A DNA stretch of 41,072 nucleotides. Source: Paracoccus binzhouensis (lineage in GTDB: Bacteria > Pseudomonadota > Alphaproteobacteria > Rhodobacterales > Rhodobacteraceae). The notes beneath the pieces were generated by a model, which saw nothing but the letters and a program-made list of their open reading frames with translations, was not told the origin of the DNA and did not search any database. The position numbers were made by a program, and so were the translations under genes. Positions 1 to 6,671 of the stretch are shown here, in pieces. Location of the stretch: the NCBI RefSeq assembly GCF_016446475.1, contig NZ_JAEHFP010000025.1, positions 1 through 41,072 of the forward strand, in the 5' to 3' direction. Every line of letters begins with the position of its first letter. The stretch's first letter is position 1.

Positions 1-99
1 CGTGAGGTCATGGGCGGCCAGCGCCGCGGCGCGCGCGCCCCAACCGCCGGCAAAGGCCCGCGCCGCCTCGCCAAAGCCGATCATCGCAATGCCTGGCAT
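1..99 (-). CDS. NAD(P)-dependent oxidoreductase, N-terminus only (partial)
   Basis: Reading leftward from the ATG at 99, 33 codons are visible before the window ends. They begin MPGIAMIGFGEAARAFAGGW, a beta-alpha-beta Rossmann start with the GxGxxxxxF pattern (IGFGEAARAF). This start is typical of the 6-phosphogluconate/3-hydroxyisobutyrate dehydrogenase-like family whose members often carry a DUF1932 C-terminal domain. A good ribosome site (GGGAGGGAG, read on the minus strand) lies just upstream of the ATG. The gene diverges from the gal-type operon with about 156 bp between them, so it may act in the same aromatic pathway, for example on a hydroxy or semialdehyde intermediate. That role is inference. 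The catalytic part is outside the window, so the substrate cannot be judged. Confidence 0.7.
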   Translation of the reverse strand, partial: MPGIAMIGFGEAARAFAGGWGARAAALAAHDLT

Positions 100-255
100 C
101 TGTTCTCCCTCCCTGCCATCCACCCGGCGCAGGATGCCATCACGGCGGCATGGTTTCCATCACCTATAGCCAGATCTTATGCCATGGACTGCGTTTCCGA
201 TTTGAACCGCGGGCTGCGGCGGCCGACATTGCCGGCAACCGGAACGGAGGAACCC
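100..255. promoter_or_regulatory. Divergent promoter region of the aromatic operon
   Basis: The 156 bp between the two divergent genes must hold promoters for both. The most AT-rich part, about 153-183, contains CTATAG and an interrupted dyad ATA-N9-TAT (167-181, AGATCT centre), flanked by GGCAT (147-151) and ATGCC (179-183). LysR-type regulators commonly bind such interrupted dyads in divergent regions, but no regulator gene lies next to it in the window. An ACGGAGG ribosome site at 244-250 serves galB. The region is certain; the exact sites are a low-confidence reading. Confidence 0.35.
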
Positions 256-984
256 ATGTCCAGGACCGCCCTTGTCATATCCGCCCATGCTGCCGATTTC
301 GTCTGGCGCTGCGGCGGCGCCATCGCGCTGCATGCCGAGAAAGGTTATGATGTCACCGTCGTCTGCCTGTCCTTCGGCGAGCGTGGTGAAAGCGCCAAGC
401 TGTGGAAGGAACCGGGAATGACGCTGGATCGCGTCAAGTCGGCCCGCCGCAGGGAATCCGAAAAGGCCGCGCAGGCGCTTGAGGTTCACGACCTAGTCGA
501 ATTCGACCTGGGCGATTATCCCTTGCACCTGACGCAGGAAGACAAGTTCCGCCTGGTCGAGGTGATCCGCCGGGTGCAGCCCGATTTCATGCTGAGCCAC
601 AGCCAGTTCGACCCCTACAATACCGATCACATGTATGCCACGCAGGTGGCGCTGGAATGCCGGATGATCGCTCAGGCCTGGGGCCACAATCCGGGCGAAA
701 AGGTGCTGGGCGCGCCGCAGCTCTACCTGTTCGAGCCGCACCAGACCGAGCAGATGGGCTGGAAGCCCGACACCTTCCTCGACATCACCCCGGTCTGGGA
801 CAGGAAGCGCGCCGCCATCGAATGCATGGAGGGGCAGGAGCACCTGTGGGATTACTATTCCCGCGTCGCCCAGAACCGCGCCAACCACTTCATGCGCAAT
901 TCCGGCGGCCAGTCGGGCGGGCGCAAGGCGCTTTATGCCGAGGGCTTCCAGTCGATCTTTCCGCGCACGGTGGATGAATTGTGA
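256..984 (+). CDS. galB: 4-oxalomesaconate hydratase, GalB type (PIG-L superfamily)
   Basis: Predicted 242-residue cytoplasmic enzyme of the zinc-dependent PIG-L (LmbE) fold. In Pseudomonas putida, GalB of this superfamily hydrates 4-oxalomesaconate to 4-carboxy-4-hydroxy-2-oxoadipate in gallate and protocatechuate 4,5-cleavage. Visible hallmarks are the strand-loop ISAHAADF (His11, Asp14), which replaces the usual HPDD; the GERGESAKLW block at 41-50; and NTDH with His125. His11, Asp14 and His125 are the likely zinc ligands by family analogy. The start at 256 is supported by ACGGAGG six bases upstream; the frame is open further left, but that part resembles no protein. The stop overlaps the next start (ATGA), so translation is probably coupled. 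The downstream aldolase and tautomerase support the hydratase call over a deacetylase. Confidence 0.85.
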   Translation: MSRTALVISAHAADFVWRCGGAIALHAEKGYDVTVVCLSFGERGESAKLWKEPGMTLDRVKSARRRESEKAAQALEVHDLVEFDLGDYPLHLTQEDKFRLVEVIRRVQPDFMLSHSQFDPYNTDHMYATQVALECRMIAQAWGHNPGEKVLGAPQLYLFEPHQTEQMGWKPDTFLDITPVWDRKRAAIECMEGQEHLWDYYSRVAQNRANHFMRNSGGQSGGRKALYAEGFQSIFPRTVDEL

Positions 985-1937
985 TGGACCATATTCATGA
1001 CATCGCCCATCTCGCCCATGTCGAGATGCTGACCGACCGCTTCGAGGACAGCCTGGACTTCTTCACCCGCATCTACGGGCTGAAGTTGTCCGGCCGGGAC
1101 GAGACCAGCGCGTATCTGCGCGCCTGGGACGATTACGAACATGCCTCGCTGAAGCTGACGCGGGCAGACCGCACCGGCGTCGGCCATATCGCCTATCGCG
1201 CTGCCAGCCCCGAGGCGCTGGAGCGCCGGGTGAAGGCCATCGAGGCGTCGGGCTACAAGACCCACGGCTGGATTGACGGCGACCAGAGCCACGGCCGTGC
1301 CTTCCGCTTCGAGGATCCCTTTGGCCATGTCTTCGAGATCTATTACGACACCGTCTGGTATCAGCCGCAGGCCGAGGCCGAGCGCGCGGCGCTGAAGAAC
1401 ACCGCCAGCGCCTTCACCGGCGCGGCGCCGCGCCGGCTGGACCACCTGAACCTGCTGGCCTCGGACGTGACCGAGTTCCGCCGCTTCATGGAAACCTGCC
1501 TGGGCAGCCGCGTGACCGAGCTGATCCAGCTCGACAACGGCCGCATCGGCGGCTGCTGGTTCACCGTCAACAACAAGACCTACGACCTGGCCTGCACCGA
1601 GGAACATGGTGGCGGCGAAGGGCGGCTGCACCACGTCACCTATGCCACCGACCAGCGCGAGGATATCCTGCGCGCCGCCGACATCTTCCTGCAGAACGGC
1701 GTGCATATCGAGACCGGACCGCACAAGCATGCCATCCAGGGCACGTTCTTCCTGTATGTCTGGGAACCCGCCGGCAACCGGGTCGAACTGGCGAATGCCG
1801 GGGCGCGGCTGATCCTGGCGCCCGACTGGCAGCCGGTGGTCTGGACCGAGGCCGACCGCAGGAAGGGCCAGGCCTGGGGCCTGAAGACCATCGAGACCTT
1901 CCACACCCACGGCACCCCGCCGGTGCAGAAAGGCTGA
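984..1937 (+). CDS. Extradiol ring-cleavage dioxygenase, type I (VOC, catechol 2,3-dioxygenase-like)
   Basis: A two-module vicinal-oxygen-chelate protein of 317 residues, close in layout to XylE-type catechol 2,3-dioxygenases. The first module covers about residues 5-125 and the catalytic second module about 150-275. The 2-His-1-carboxylate iron site appears intact: His154 in DHLNLL, His217 in LHHVTY and Glu268 in EPAGNRVE (numbering from the ATG at 984; add one if the GTG at 981 is used). That spacing matches XylE. It should open a catecholic ring with Fe(II) and oxygen. It sits between galB and galC, overlapping galB by one base and lying 3 bp from the aldolase, so it is expected to feed their pathway. 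The normal partner there is a type II enzyme (GalA or LigAB), so the substrate is uncertain. Confidence 0.85.
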   Translation: MDHIHDIAHLAHVEMLTDRFEDSLDFFTRIYGLKLSGRDETSAYLRAWDDYEHASLKLTRADRTGVGHIAYRAASPEALERRVKAIEASGYKTHGWIDGDQSHGRAFRFEDPFGHVFEIYYDTVWYQPQAEAERAALKNTASAFTGAAPRRLDHLNLLASDVTEFRRFMETCLGSRVTELIQLDNGRIGGCWFTVNNKTYDLACTEEHGGGEGRLHHVTYATDQREDILRAADIFLQNGVHIETGPHKHAIQGTFFLYVWEPAGNRVELANAGARLILAPDWQPVVWTEADRRKGQAWGLKTIETFHTHGTPPVQKG

Positions 1938-1940
1938 GCC

Positions 1941-2612
1941 ATGGCAAAAGTCGTCCAGAACATCCAGCGCGCCGATCCGGCGGTTATCGCCGGCCTGGCC
2001 GAGGCGGGCGTCGCCACCGTGCACGAGGCGCAGGGCCGCATCGGCTGCCTTGCCAGCCACATGCGGCCGATCTGGGCCGGGGCCCGCATCGCCGGCTCGG
2101 CGGTGACGATCAGCGCGCCGCCCGGCGACAACTGGATGCTGCATGTCGCCATCGAGCAATTGCGCGCGGGCGACGTGCTGGTCCTCGCCCCGACCAGCCC
2201 TTGCGACAACGGCTATTTCGGCGACCTGCTGGCGACCAGCGCCATGGCGCGGGGCTGCCGCGGGCTGGTGATCGACGCCGGCGTGCGCGATGTGCGCGAC
2301 CTGACGGCGATGGGTTTCCCGGTCTGGTCCAAGGCGGTCAGCGCCCAGGGCACGGTCAAGGAGACGCTCGGCTCGGTCAACGTGCCCATCGTCTGCGCCG
2401 GCCAGAGAATCGAGGCGGGCGACGTGATCGTGGCCGATGACGACGGCGTCTGCGTGGTGCGCCGCACCGACGCGGACACCGTGCTGGCAGCCGCCCGCAA
2501 GCGCATGGAAGCCGAAGAGGCCAAGCGCGCCCGGCTTGCCGCGGGGGAACTGGGGCTGGACATCTACGACATGCGGCCAAGGCTGGAGGCCAAGGGGCTG
2601 AAATATGTCTGA
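1941..2612 (+). CDS. galC: 4-carboxy-4-hydroxy-2-oxoadipate / 4-hydroxy-4-methyl-2-oxoglutarate aldolase (LigK/GalC type)
   Basis: A 223-residue class II pyruvate aldolase of the RraA-like fold. It cleaves 4-carboxy-4-hydroxy-2-oxoadipate to pyruvate and oxaloacetate, the last step of the meta-cleavage route. The defining D-X20-R-D motif is present: Asp95 in GDLLATSA, then Arg116-Asp117 in DAGVRD. This separates it from RraA proteins that lack aldolase function. It also carries the NGYFGDLLA phosphate/metal loop and a charged C-terminal helix ([10 protein letters not shown]). It lies 3 bp after the dioxygenase, and its last 8 bases overlap galD, consistent with one polycistronic unit. A second RraA-fold protein at 37421 differs at the key aspartate. 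Confidence 0.9.
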   Translation: MAKVVQNIQRADPAVIAGLAEAGVATVHEAQGRIGCLASHMRPIWAGARIAGSAVTISAPPGDNWMLHVAIEQLRAGDVLVLAPTSPCDNGYFGDLLATSAMARGCRGLVIDAGVRDVRDLTAMGFPVWSKAVSAQGTVKETLGSVNVPIVCAGQRIEAGDVIVADDDGVCVVRRTDADTVLAAARKRMEAEEAKRARLAAGELGLDIYDMRPRLEAKGLKYV

Positions 2613-3660
2613 CGGCATCCCCTGCCTGTGGATGCGGGGCGGCAGCTCGAAGGCGGCCTGCTTCCTCGCTTCCGACCTGCCCGCCGATCCGGTCATGCGC
2701 GACGCGCTGCTCTTGCGGATCATGGGCAGCCCGGATCCGCGCCAGATCGACGGTATCGGCGGCGCCGATCCGCTGACCTCGAAGGTGGCGGTGCTGGCGC
2801 CGTCCTCGCGACCGGATGCCGATGTGGATTATCTGTTCCTGCAGGTCTTCGTCGATCAGGCGCTGGTCTCGGATGCGCAGGGCTGCGGCAATATCCTTGC
2901 GGCGGTCGGCCCCGCCGCCATCGAGCGCGGGCTGGTCGCCGCGCAACGGGGCGAAACCCCGGTGCGCATCCACATGCTGAACACCGGCGAGGTCGCGCTG
3001 GCCCGGGTGCAGACCCCGGCCGGGCGCGTGACCTATGCGGGCCAGGCCGCCATCGACGGCGTGCCCGGCACCGCCGCGCCGATCCCGCTGCTGTTCCAGA
3101 ACATCGCCGGATCCATGTGCGGGGCGCTGCTGCCCTCGGGCCGGGCGGTGGATGTGATCGAGGGCGTGGACTGCACGCTGATCGACAACGGCATGCCCTG
3201 CGTCGTCATGCGCGCCGCCGATTTCGGTCTGACCGGGCAGGAAAGCCGCGAGGCGCTGGACGCCGATGCCGCGCTCAAGGCCCGGATCGAGGCGATCCGG
3301 CTCAAGGCCGGGCCGCGGATGAACCTGGGCGAGGTGGCAAAGAAATCCGTGCCCAAGATGGTGCTGGTCTCGGTGCCCGCGCAGGGCGGCACGATCAGCA
3401 CCCGCAGCTTCATCCCGCATCGCTGCCACGCCTCGATCGGGGTGTTCGCCGCGGTCAGCGTGGCGACGGCCTGCACCCTGCCCGGATCGCCGGCTGCCGG
3501 GCTGGCGCAACTGCCGCCGGATGGCCGCTTCCTGGTCGAGCACCCGGCCGGCGCAGCCGAGGTGCTGCTGGAACGGGACGCGCAGGGCCGGGTCACCGCC
3601 GCAGGCACCATGCGCACCGCCCGCAAGCTCATGGATGGGATGGTGTTTCCCGCGCCCTAG
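2605..3660 (+). CDS. galD: 4-oxalomesaconate tautomerase, GalD type (PrpF family)
   Basis: A 351-residue PrpF/DapF-fold isomerase. GalD of P. putida interconverts keto and enol forms of 4-oxalomesaconate so that the hydratase can use it. Family marks include the N-terminal [12 protein letters not shown], the [11 protein letters not shown] loop around residues 51-61, [16 protein letters not shown] near 96-111 with the active-site-type cysteine in GCGN, and [16 protein letters not shown] toward the C-terminus. Length agrees with the family. The start overlaps the aldolase stop (ATGTCTGA), indicating coupling. Other PrpF members act on aconitate; the neighbours favour oxalomesaconate. Two strong hairpins follow. 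Confidence 0.88.
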   Translation: MSDGIPCLWMRGGSSKAACFLASDLPADPVMRDALLLRIMGSPDPRQIDGIGGADPLTSKVAVLAPSSRPDADVDYLFLQVFVDQALVSDAQGCGNILAAVGPAAIERGLVAAQRGETPVRIHMLNTGEVALARVQTPAGRVTYAGQAAIDGVPGTAAPIPLLFQNIAGSMCGALLPSGRAVDVIEGVDCTLIDNGMPCVVMRAADFGLTGQESREALDADAALKARIEAIRLKAGPRMNLGEVAKKSVPKMVLVSVPAQGGTISTRSFIPHRCHASIGVFAAVSVATACTLPGSPAAGLAQLPPDGRFLVEHPAGAAEVLLERDAQGRVTAAGTMRTARKLMDGMVFPAP

Positions 3661-3671
3661 CCAGAACTTAT

Positions 3672-3704
3672 GCGGGCGGCGTGATTTCGAAATGGGCCGC
3701 CCGC
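3672..3704 (+). terminator. Hairpin after galD, possible terminator or attenuator
   Basis: A perfect 9-bp inverted repeat, GCGGGCGGC (3672-3680) and GCCGCCCGC (3696-3704), encloses a second small palindrome, ATTTCGAAAT, in its loop. It begins 11 bases after the galD stop. No T-run follows, so it is not a textbook intrinsic terminator; it could be a Rho-assisted stop or an mRNA 3' stabiliser. Confidence 0.5.
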
Positions 3705-3731
3705 CCGCGATCGGCGATGATCGCCCCACCG

Positions 3732-3764
3732 CCGGCCTGCCGCCAAGGAGGGAGGGCAGGCCGG
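3732..3764 (+). terminator. Second hairpin before the MFS gene
   Basis: A perfect 10-bp inverted repeat, CCGGCCTGCC (3732-3741) and GGCAGGCCGG (3755-3764), with a 13-base purine-rich loop (GCCAAGGAGGGAG). It lies between the galD hairpin and the transporter start. It could reduce read-through so the transporter is made at a different level. The loop looks like an anti-Shine-Dalgarno target, but no start codon is suitably placed after it. Confidence 0.4.
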
Positions 3765-3844
3765 ATCGACAGCAACAGGATGGCAGGATGACCGGCGCGT
3801 TCCCGCGTCGCCGGGCCGCTGCCCTCTGCCTTGGGAGGAGACCC

Positions 3845-5188
3845 ATGCAACAATCCGAAACCCTGGAAATCCAGGCCTTCATCGACGAAAGGCGCATGTC
3901 GGCGCAGCAATGGCTGCTGACCGCGCTGTGCTTCGCCATCGTCCTTTGCGATGGCATGGACGTGGCGGTGATGGGCTTCCTGGCCCCCGCGATCATCGAG
4001 GAATGGGATCTCTCGCGCGCCGCCTTCGGCCTGGTCATGGCCGCGGCACCCATCGGCCTGGCCCTGGGGGCGATCTTCGCCGGCTCGTCCTCGGATTTCT
4101 TCGGTCGTCGCCGGGTCCTGCTGGCCTCGGTCTTCGCCTTCGGGGTGCTGACCTGGCTGACGGCCGAGGCGCGGACCCCGGCGCAGATGGCCGCTCTGCG
4201 CCTGGCGACCGGGCTGGGGCTGGGGGCGGCGATGCCGAACACGACGACGCTGCTGTCGGAATATGTCCCGGCGCGCTCGCGCTCGTTCCTGCTGGCGACC
4301 ATGTTCACCGGCTTCAACTTCGGCTCGGCGATCATCGGCTTCGTCGCGGCCTACATGCTGCCGCGCTGGGGCTGGCAGTCGGTCCTGCATTTCGGGGCGG
4401 CGATCCCGCTGCTGCTTTGGCTGGCGATGCTGTTCGTACTGCCGGAATCGGCGCGGTTCATGGTCGTGCGCGGCCATCCGGCCGAGAGGATCCGCAAGGT
4501 GCTGGCCAGGGTCAGCGGCGCCGACCTGTCCGGCATTGGCCGATTCGTGCTGCAGGAAGAAAGGGTCGCGGCCAGGCAGCCGGTGGCGGCGCTCTTCTCC
4601 TCCGCCTTCGCGCGGCGCACCTTCACGCTGTGGGTCTGCTATTTCATGGGGCTTCTGGTCATCTATCTGACGACGAGCTGGCTGCCGACGATGATGCGCA
4701 ACGAGAGCATGTCCATCGACTATGCCGCGAATGTCACCGCGATGTTCCAGCTTGGCGGGACACTGGGGGCGATTCTGGTCGGGCTGGCCATGGACCGTTT
4801 CGGGGCCACGCGCTCGGTCGCCATCGCCTATATGGCGGGCGGGCTGACGCTGATCCTGCTGGGCGTCGGCGGGTTGCAGGCGGCGGTGCTGCCGCTGATC
4901 GTCGCGCTGGTCGGCTTCTGCATGAGCGGCGGGCAGACCGGGCTGAACGCCTATGCGCCGAACTGCTATCCGACGGCCATTCGCGCGACGGGCGTAAGCT
5001 GGATGCTGGGCGTGGGGCGGCTGGGCAGCATCCTTGGCTCTTCCATCGGCGGGGTGCTGATGGGCTTCGGCTGGAGCTTCACGACGATCTTCTGCGTCCT
5101 CGCCATTCCGGCAGGGCTGGCCGCCCTTGCGATCACGCTCAACGGCCGCGATGCGGAACGGGCCCGAGCCCAGGCGATCGGCGGCTGA
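3845..5188 (+). CDS. MFS transporter, aromatic acid:H+ symporter (AAHS) family
   Basis: A 447-residue inner-membrane permease with about 12 predicted membrane segments. The AAHS signature DGMDVAVMGFLAP lies in the first helix (compare DGFD in PcaK/GalP), SSDFFGRRR is the loop 2-3 MFS motif, and PESARF ends the first half. Such carriers bring benzoates, protocatechuate or gallate in with protons. The start at 3845 has TTGGGAGGAG directly upstream. It follows the gal-type genes in the same orientation after 184 bp with two hairpins, so it may be co-transcribed at a lower level or have its own promoter. The substrate is probably whatever the operon degrades. Confidence 0.85.
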   Translation: MQQSETLEIQAFIDERRMSAQQWLLTALCFAIVLCDGMDVAVMGFLAPAIIEEWDLSRAAFGLVMAAAPIGLALGAIFAGSSSDFFGRRRVLLASVFAFGVLTWLTAEARTPAQMAALRLATGLGLGAAMPNTTTLLSEYVPARSRSFLLATMFTGFNFGSAIIGFVAAYMLPRWGWQSVLHFGAAIPLLLWLAMLFVLPESARFMVVRGHPAERIRKVLARVSGADLSGIGRFVLQEERVAARQPVAALFSSAFARRTFTLWVCYFMGLLVIYLTTSWLPTMMRNESMSIDYAANVTAMFQLGGTLGAILVGLAMDRFGATRSVAIAYMAGGLTLILLGVGGLQAAVLPLIVALVGFCMSGGQTGLNAYAPNCYPTAIRATGVSWMLGVGRLGSILGSSIGGVLMGFGWSFTTIFCVLAIPAGLAALAITLNGRDAERARAQAIGG

Positions 5189-5190
5189 GA

Positions 5191-5255
5191 CCCGGGCGCT
5201 TCCGGCGGGCCGGGCGGAGGCTGCCTGCCGCCGCTTCTCCGGCCTGTCGCCCGGG
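5191..5255 (+). terminator. Large GC-rich stem-loop after the MFS gene
   Basis: CCCGGGCG at 5191-5198, two bases after the MFS stop, pairs perfectly with CGCCCGGG at 5248-5255. The roughly 49-base interior has further nested pairing (GGCGG with CCGCC). It is a likely Rho-dependent or stabilising 3' structure. No T-tract follows. Confidence 0.35.
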
Positions 5256-5741
5256 GCGGCTTGCGCCGCGCTGAAGCGATTGCCTCGCCCAGTTTCGTCG
5301 GAAAGGGCTGGCGCATCGGGGTCGTCGAAAGCCCCCGGGTATTTCAACCGGATGCGGCGCTCGATCCGCCCTGGGGGCGAGGAGGGGTCGCAGACGAGGC
5401 CGGGCCTGGCAATCTGGCCGGGGCGCAGGGGGCCGCAAGGCTCGGGCCATGTCGATGGGGTGCCCGATGCCGAACGGTCGCGGGTCCCGGAAAAACGGCT
5501 CCCCTCGACCGCCAAGGGAAAGGCCCGCCTCGGGTCCGAACCGGGCTGCGTCGCGAAAATACACCAGCGCGGGCCGTTCGAAGCGCGGGCGCGGGCCGCC
5601 ATATTGCCAAGGCGGGCCGTTTCCCGCATCATCCGTGACCGACAATGGATAGCTTCCCAGAGACGACGCCCCGCGCCCAGCCGCGCCGCGCCCGACAGGC
5701 ATGCCATCTGGAATACTCAGCACCAGCGGGGCTTTCGGACG
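5256..5741. other. Gene-free interval
   Basis: No convincing gene lies between the transporter and the AraC-type regulator. Several frames stay open because of high GC, including minus-strand frames around 5340-5640, but their translations are rich in Arg/Pro/Gly, have no ribosome site and match no family I recognise. It should include the promoter of the regulator at 5742, but I cannot place one with confidence. Confidence 0.5.
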
Positions 5742-6635
5742 ATGAGCTATCGGCATTCCATGATCTGCTATACCCAGGGCATCAGTTGCGTGTCGCCGAT
5801 GCAGTGGCGCGGGCTGGACGGGCTGGTCAGCGTCTATTGGCAGGCCGAAGGCCAGGCCGGCGCGCATGGCTATTACCTGTCGCCGGACCCGCGCATCATG
5901 TTCTTCTTCGATGACGTGTCTTCGCATATCCTGATCTCGAACCGCGACGACCAGATGCGGCATAGCGGGCGGCCGATGATGCGGGCGCTCTATGTCCCGG
6001 CGGGCGTGCCGATGTGGTCGCGCTTTACCGGCCACCACGTCTTTGCGCATCTGGACCTGCATATCCACAAGGACCGGATGCTGCGCTTCCTGACGCCGAC
6101 GCTGGGCGCATCGGCGGCGCTGGCCGCACTGCGCCGCCCGGTCGAGATCCAGGACGCCGAGGCGATCCACACCCTGGCCGGGCTTCTGGTCGGAGAGGTC
6201 ACCCAGCCCTCGCGCCACGGGGTCTTTGCCGAAAGCCTGGTCGGCAGCATCGTGACCGGGCTTCTGGACATTCCGGGTGACGGGGCCGGGCGCGCCAGCG
6301 GCGGGCTGACCCCGGCGCAGATGAACCGCCTGGCCGCGCGTCTCGACGCGCAGGCCGATCACCGCCTGACCGTGGCCGAGATGGCCGCGACGGTGGGGCT
6401 GTCGGAAAGCTGGTTTGCGACGGTGTTCAAGCAGACCACCGGGCAGACGCCGCTGCAATGGCAGATGGGGCAACGCATCGCCCAGGCACAGAAGCTGCTG
6501 GTCGCGACCGATCTGACTGTGGCCGATATCGCGGCCCAGGTCGGCTTTTCCGACCAGGCGCATCTGACGCGGGTGTTCCGTCAGGTCACCGGGGAAACCC
6601 CCGCCGCCTGGCGGCGGATGCAGCTGGCCGGGTAG
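5742..6635 (+). CDS. AraC-family transcriptional regulator
   Basis: A 297-residue regulator with an N-terminal sensing part (about 1-180) and a C-terminal double helix-turn-helix (about 190-295). The recognition regions read LTVAEMAATVGLSESWFATV and DLTVADIAAQVGFSDQAHLT, followed by the family end VFRQVTGETPAAWRRM. The start at 5742 is the first ATG compatible with the domain; its ribosome site is weak (AGCGGGG), and the open frame to the left is not protein-like. It converges with the siderophore receptor gene and ends 36 bp from it. AraC proteins beside TonB receptors often sense the ferric siderophore (PchR-like logic), so control of region 2 is more likely than control of the aromatic operon. 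This is inference. Confidence 0.88.
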   Translation: MSYRHSMICYTQGISCVSPMQWRGLDGLVSVYWQAEGQAGAHGYYLSPDPRIMFFFDDVSSHILISNRDDQMRHSGRPMMRALYVPAGVPMWSRFTGHHVFAHLDLHIHKDRMLRFLTPTLGASAALAALRRPVEIQDAEAIHTLAGLLVGEVTQPSRHGVFAESLVGSIVTGLLDIPGDGAGRASGGLTPAQMNRLAARLDAQADHRLTVAEMAATVGLSESWFATVFKQTTGQTPLQWQMGQRIAQAQKLLVATDLTVADIAAQVGFSDQAHLTRVFRQVTGETPAAWRRMQLAG

Positions 6636-6637
6636 CG

Positions 6638-6664
6638 GCCCGGCCAACGCAATGGCGGCCGGGC
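6638..6664. terminator. Bidirectional hairpin between convergent genes
   Basis: GCCCGGCC (6638-6645) and GGCCGGGC (6657-6664) form a perfect 8-bp stem with an 11-base loop. It fills the 36-bp gap between the AraC stop and the receptor stop, which fits a shared terminator. No T-run is present on either strand. Confidence 0.45.
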
Positions 6665-6671
6665 TGCCAGC

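Noticed and set aside
933..2723. Long open minus-strand frame opposite the dioxygenase and aldolase genes
   Set aside because: It is antisense to three clearly recognisable coupled genes, its translation has no domain, and its length is explained by high GC at third codon positions.
5344..5610. Possible gene or degraded gene on the minus strand between the MFS and AraC genes
   Set aside because: Several frames are open at once and none has a ribosome site or recognisable motif; no evidence beyond GC-driven openness.
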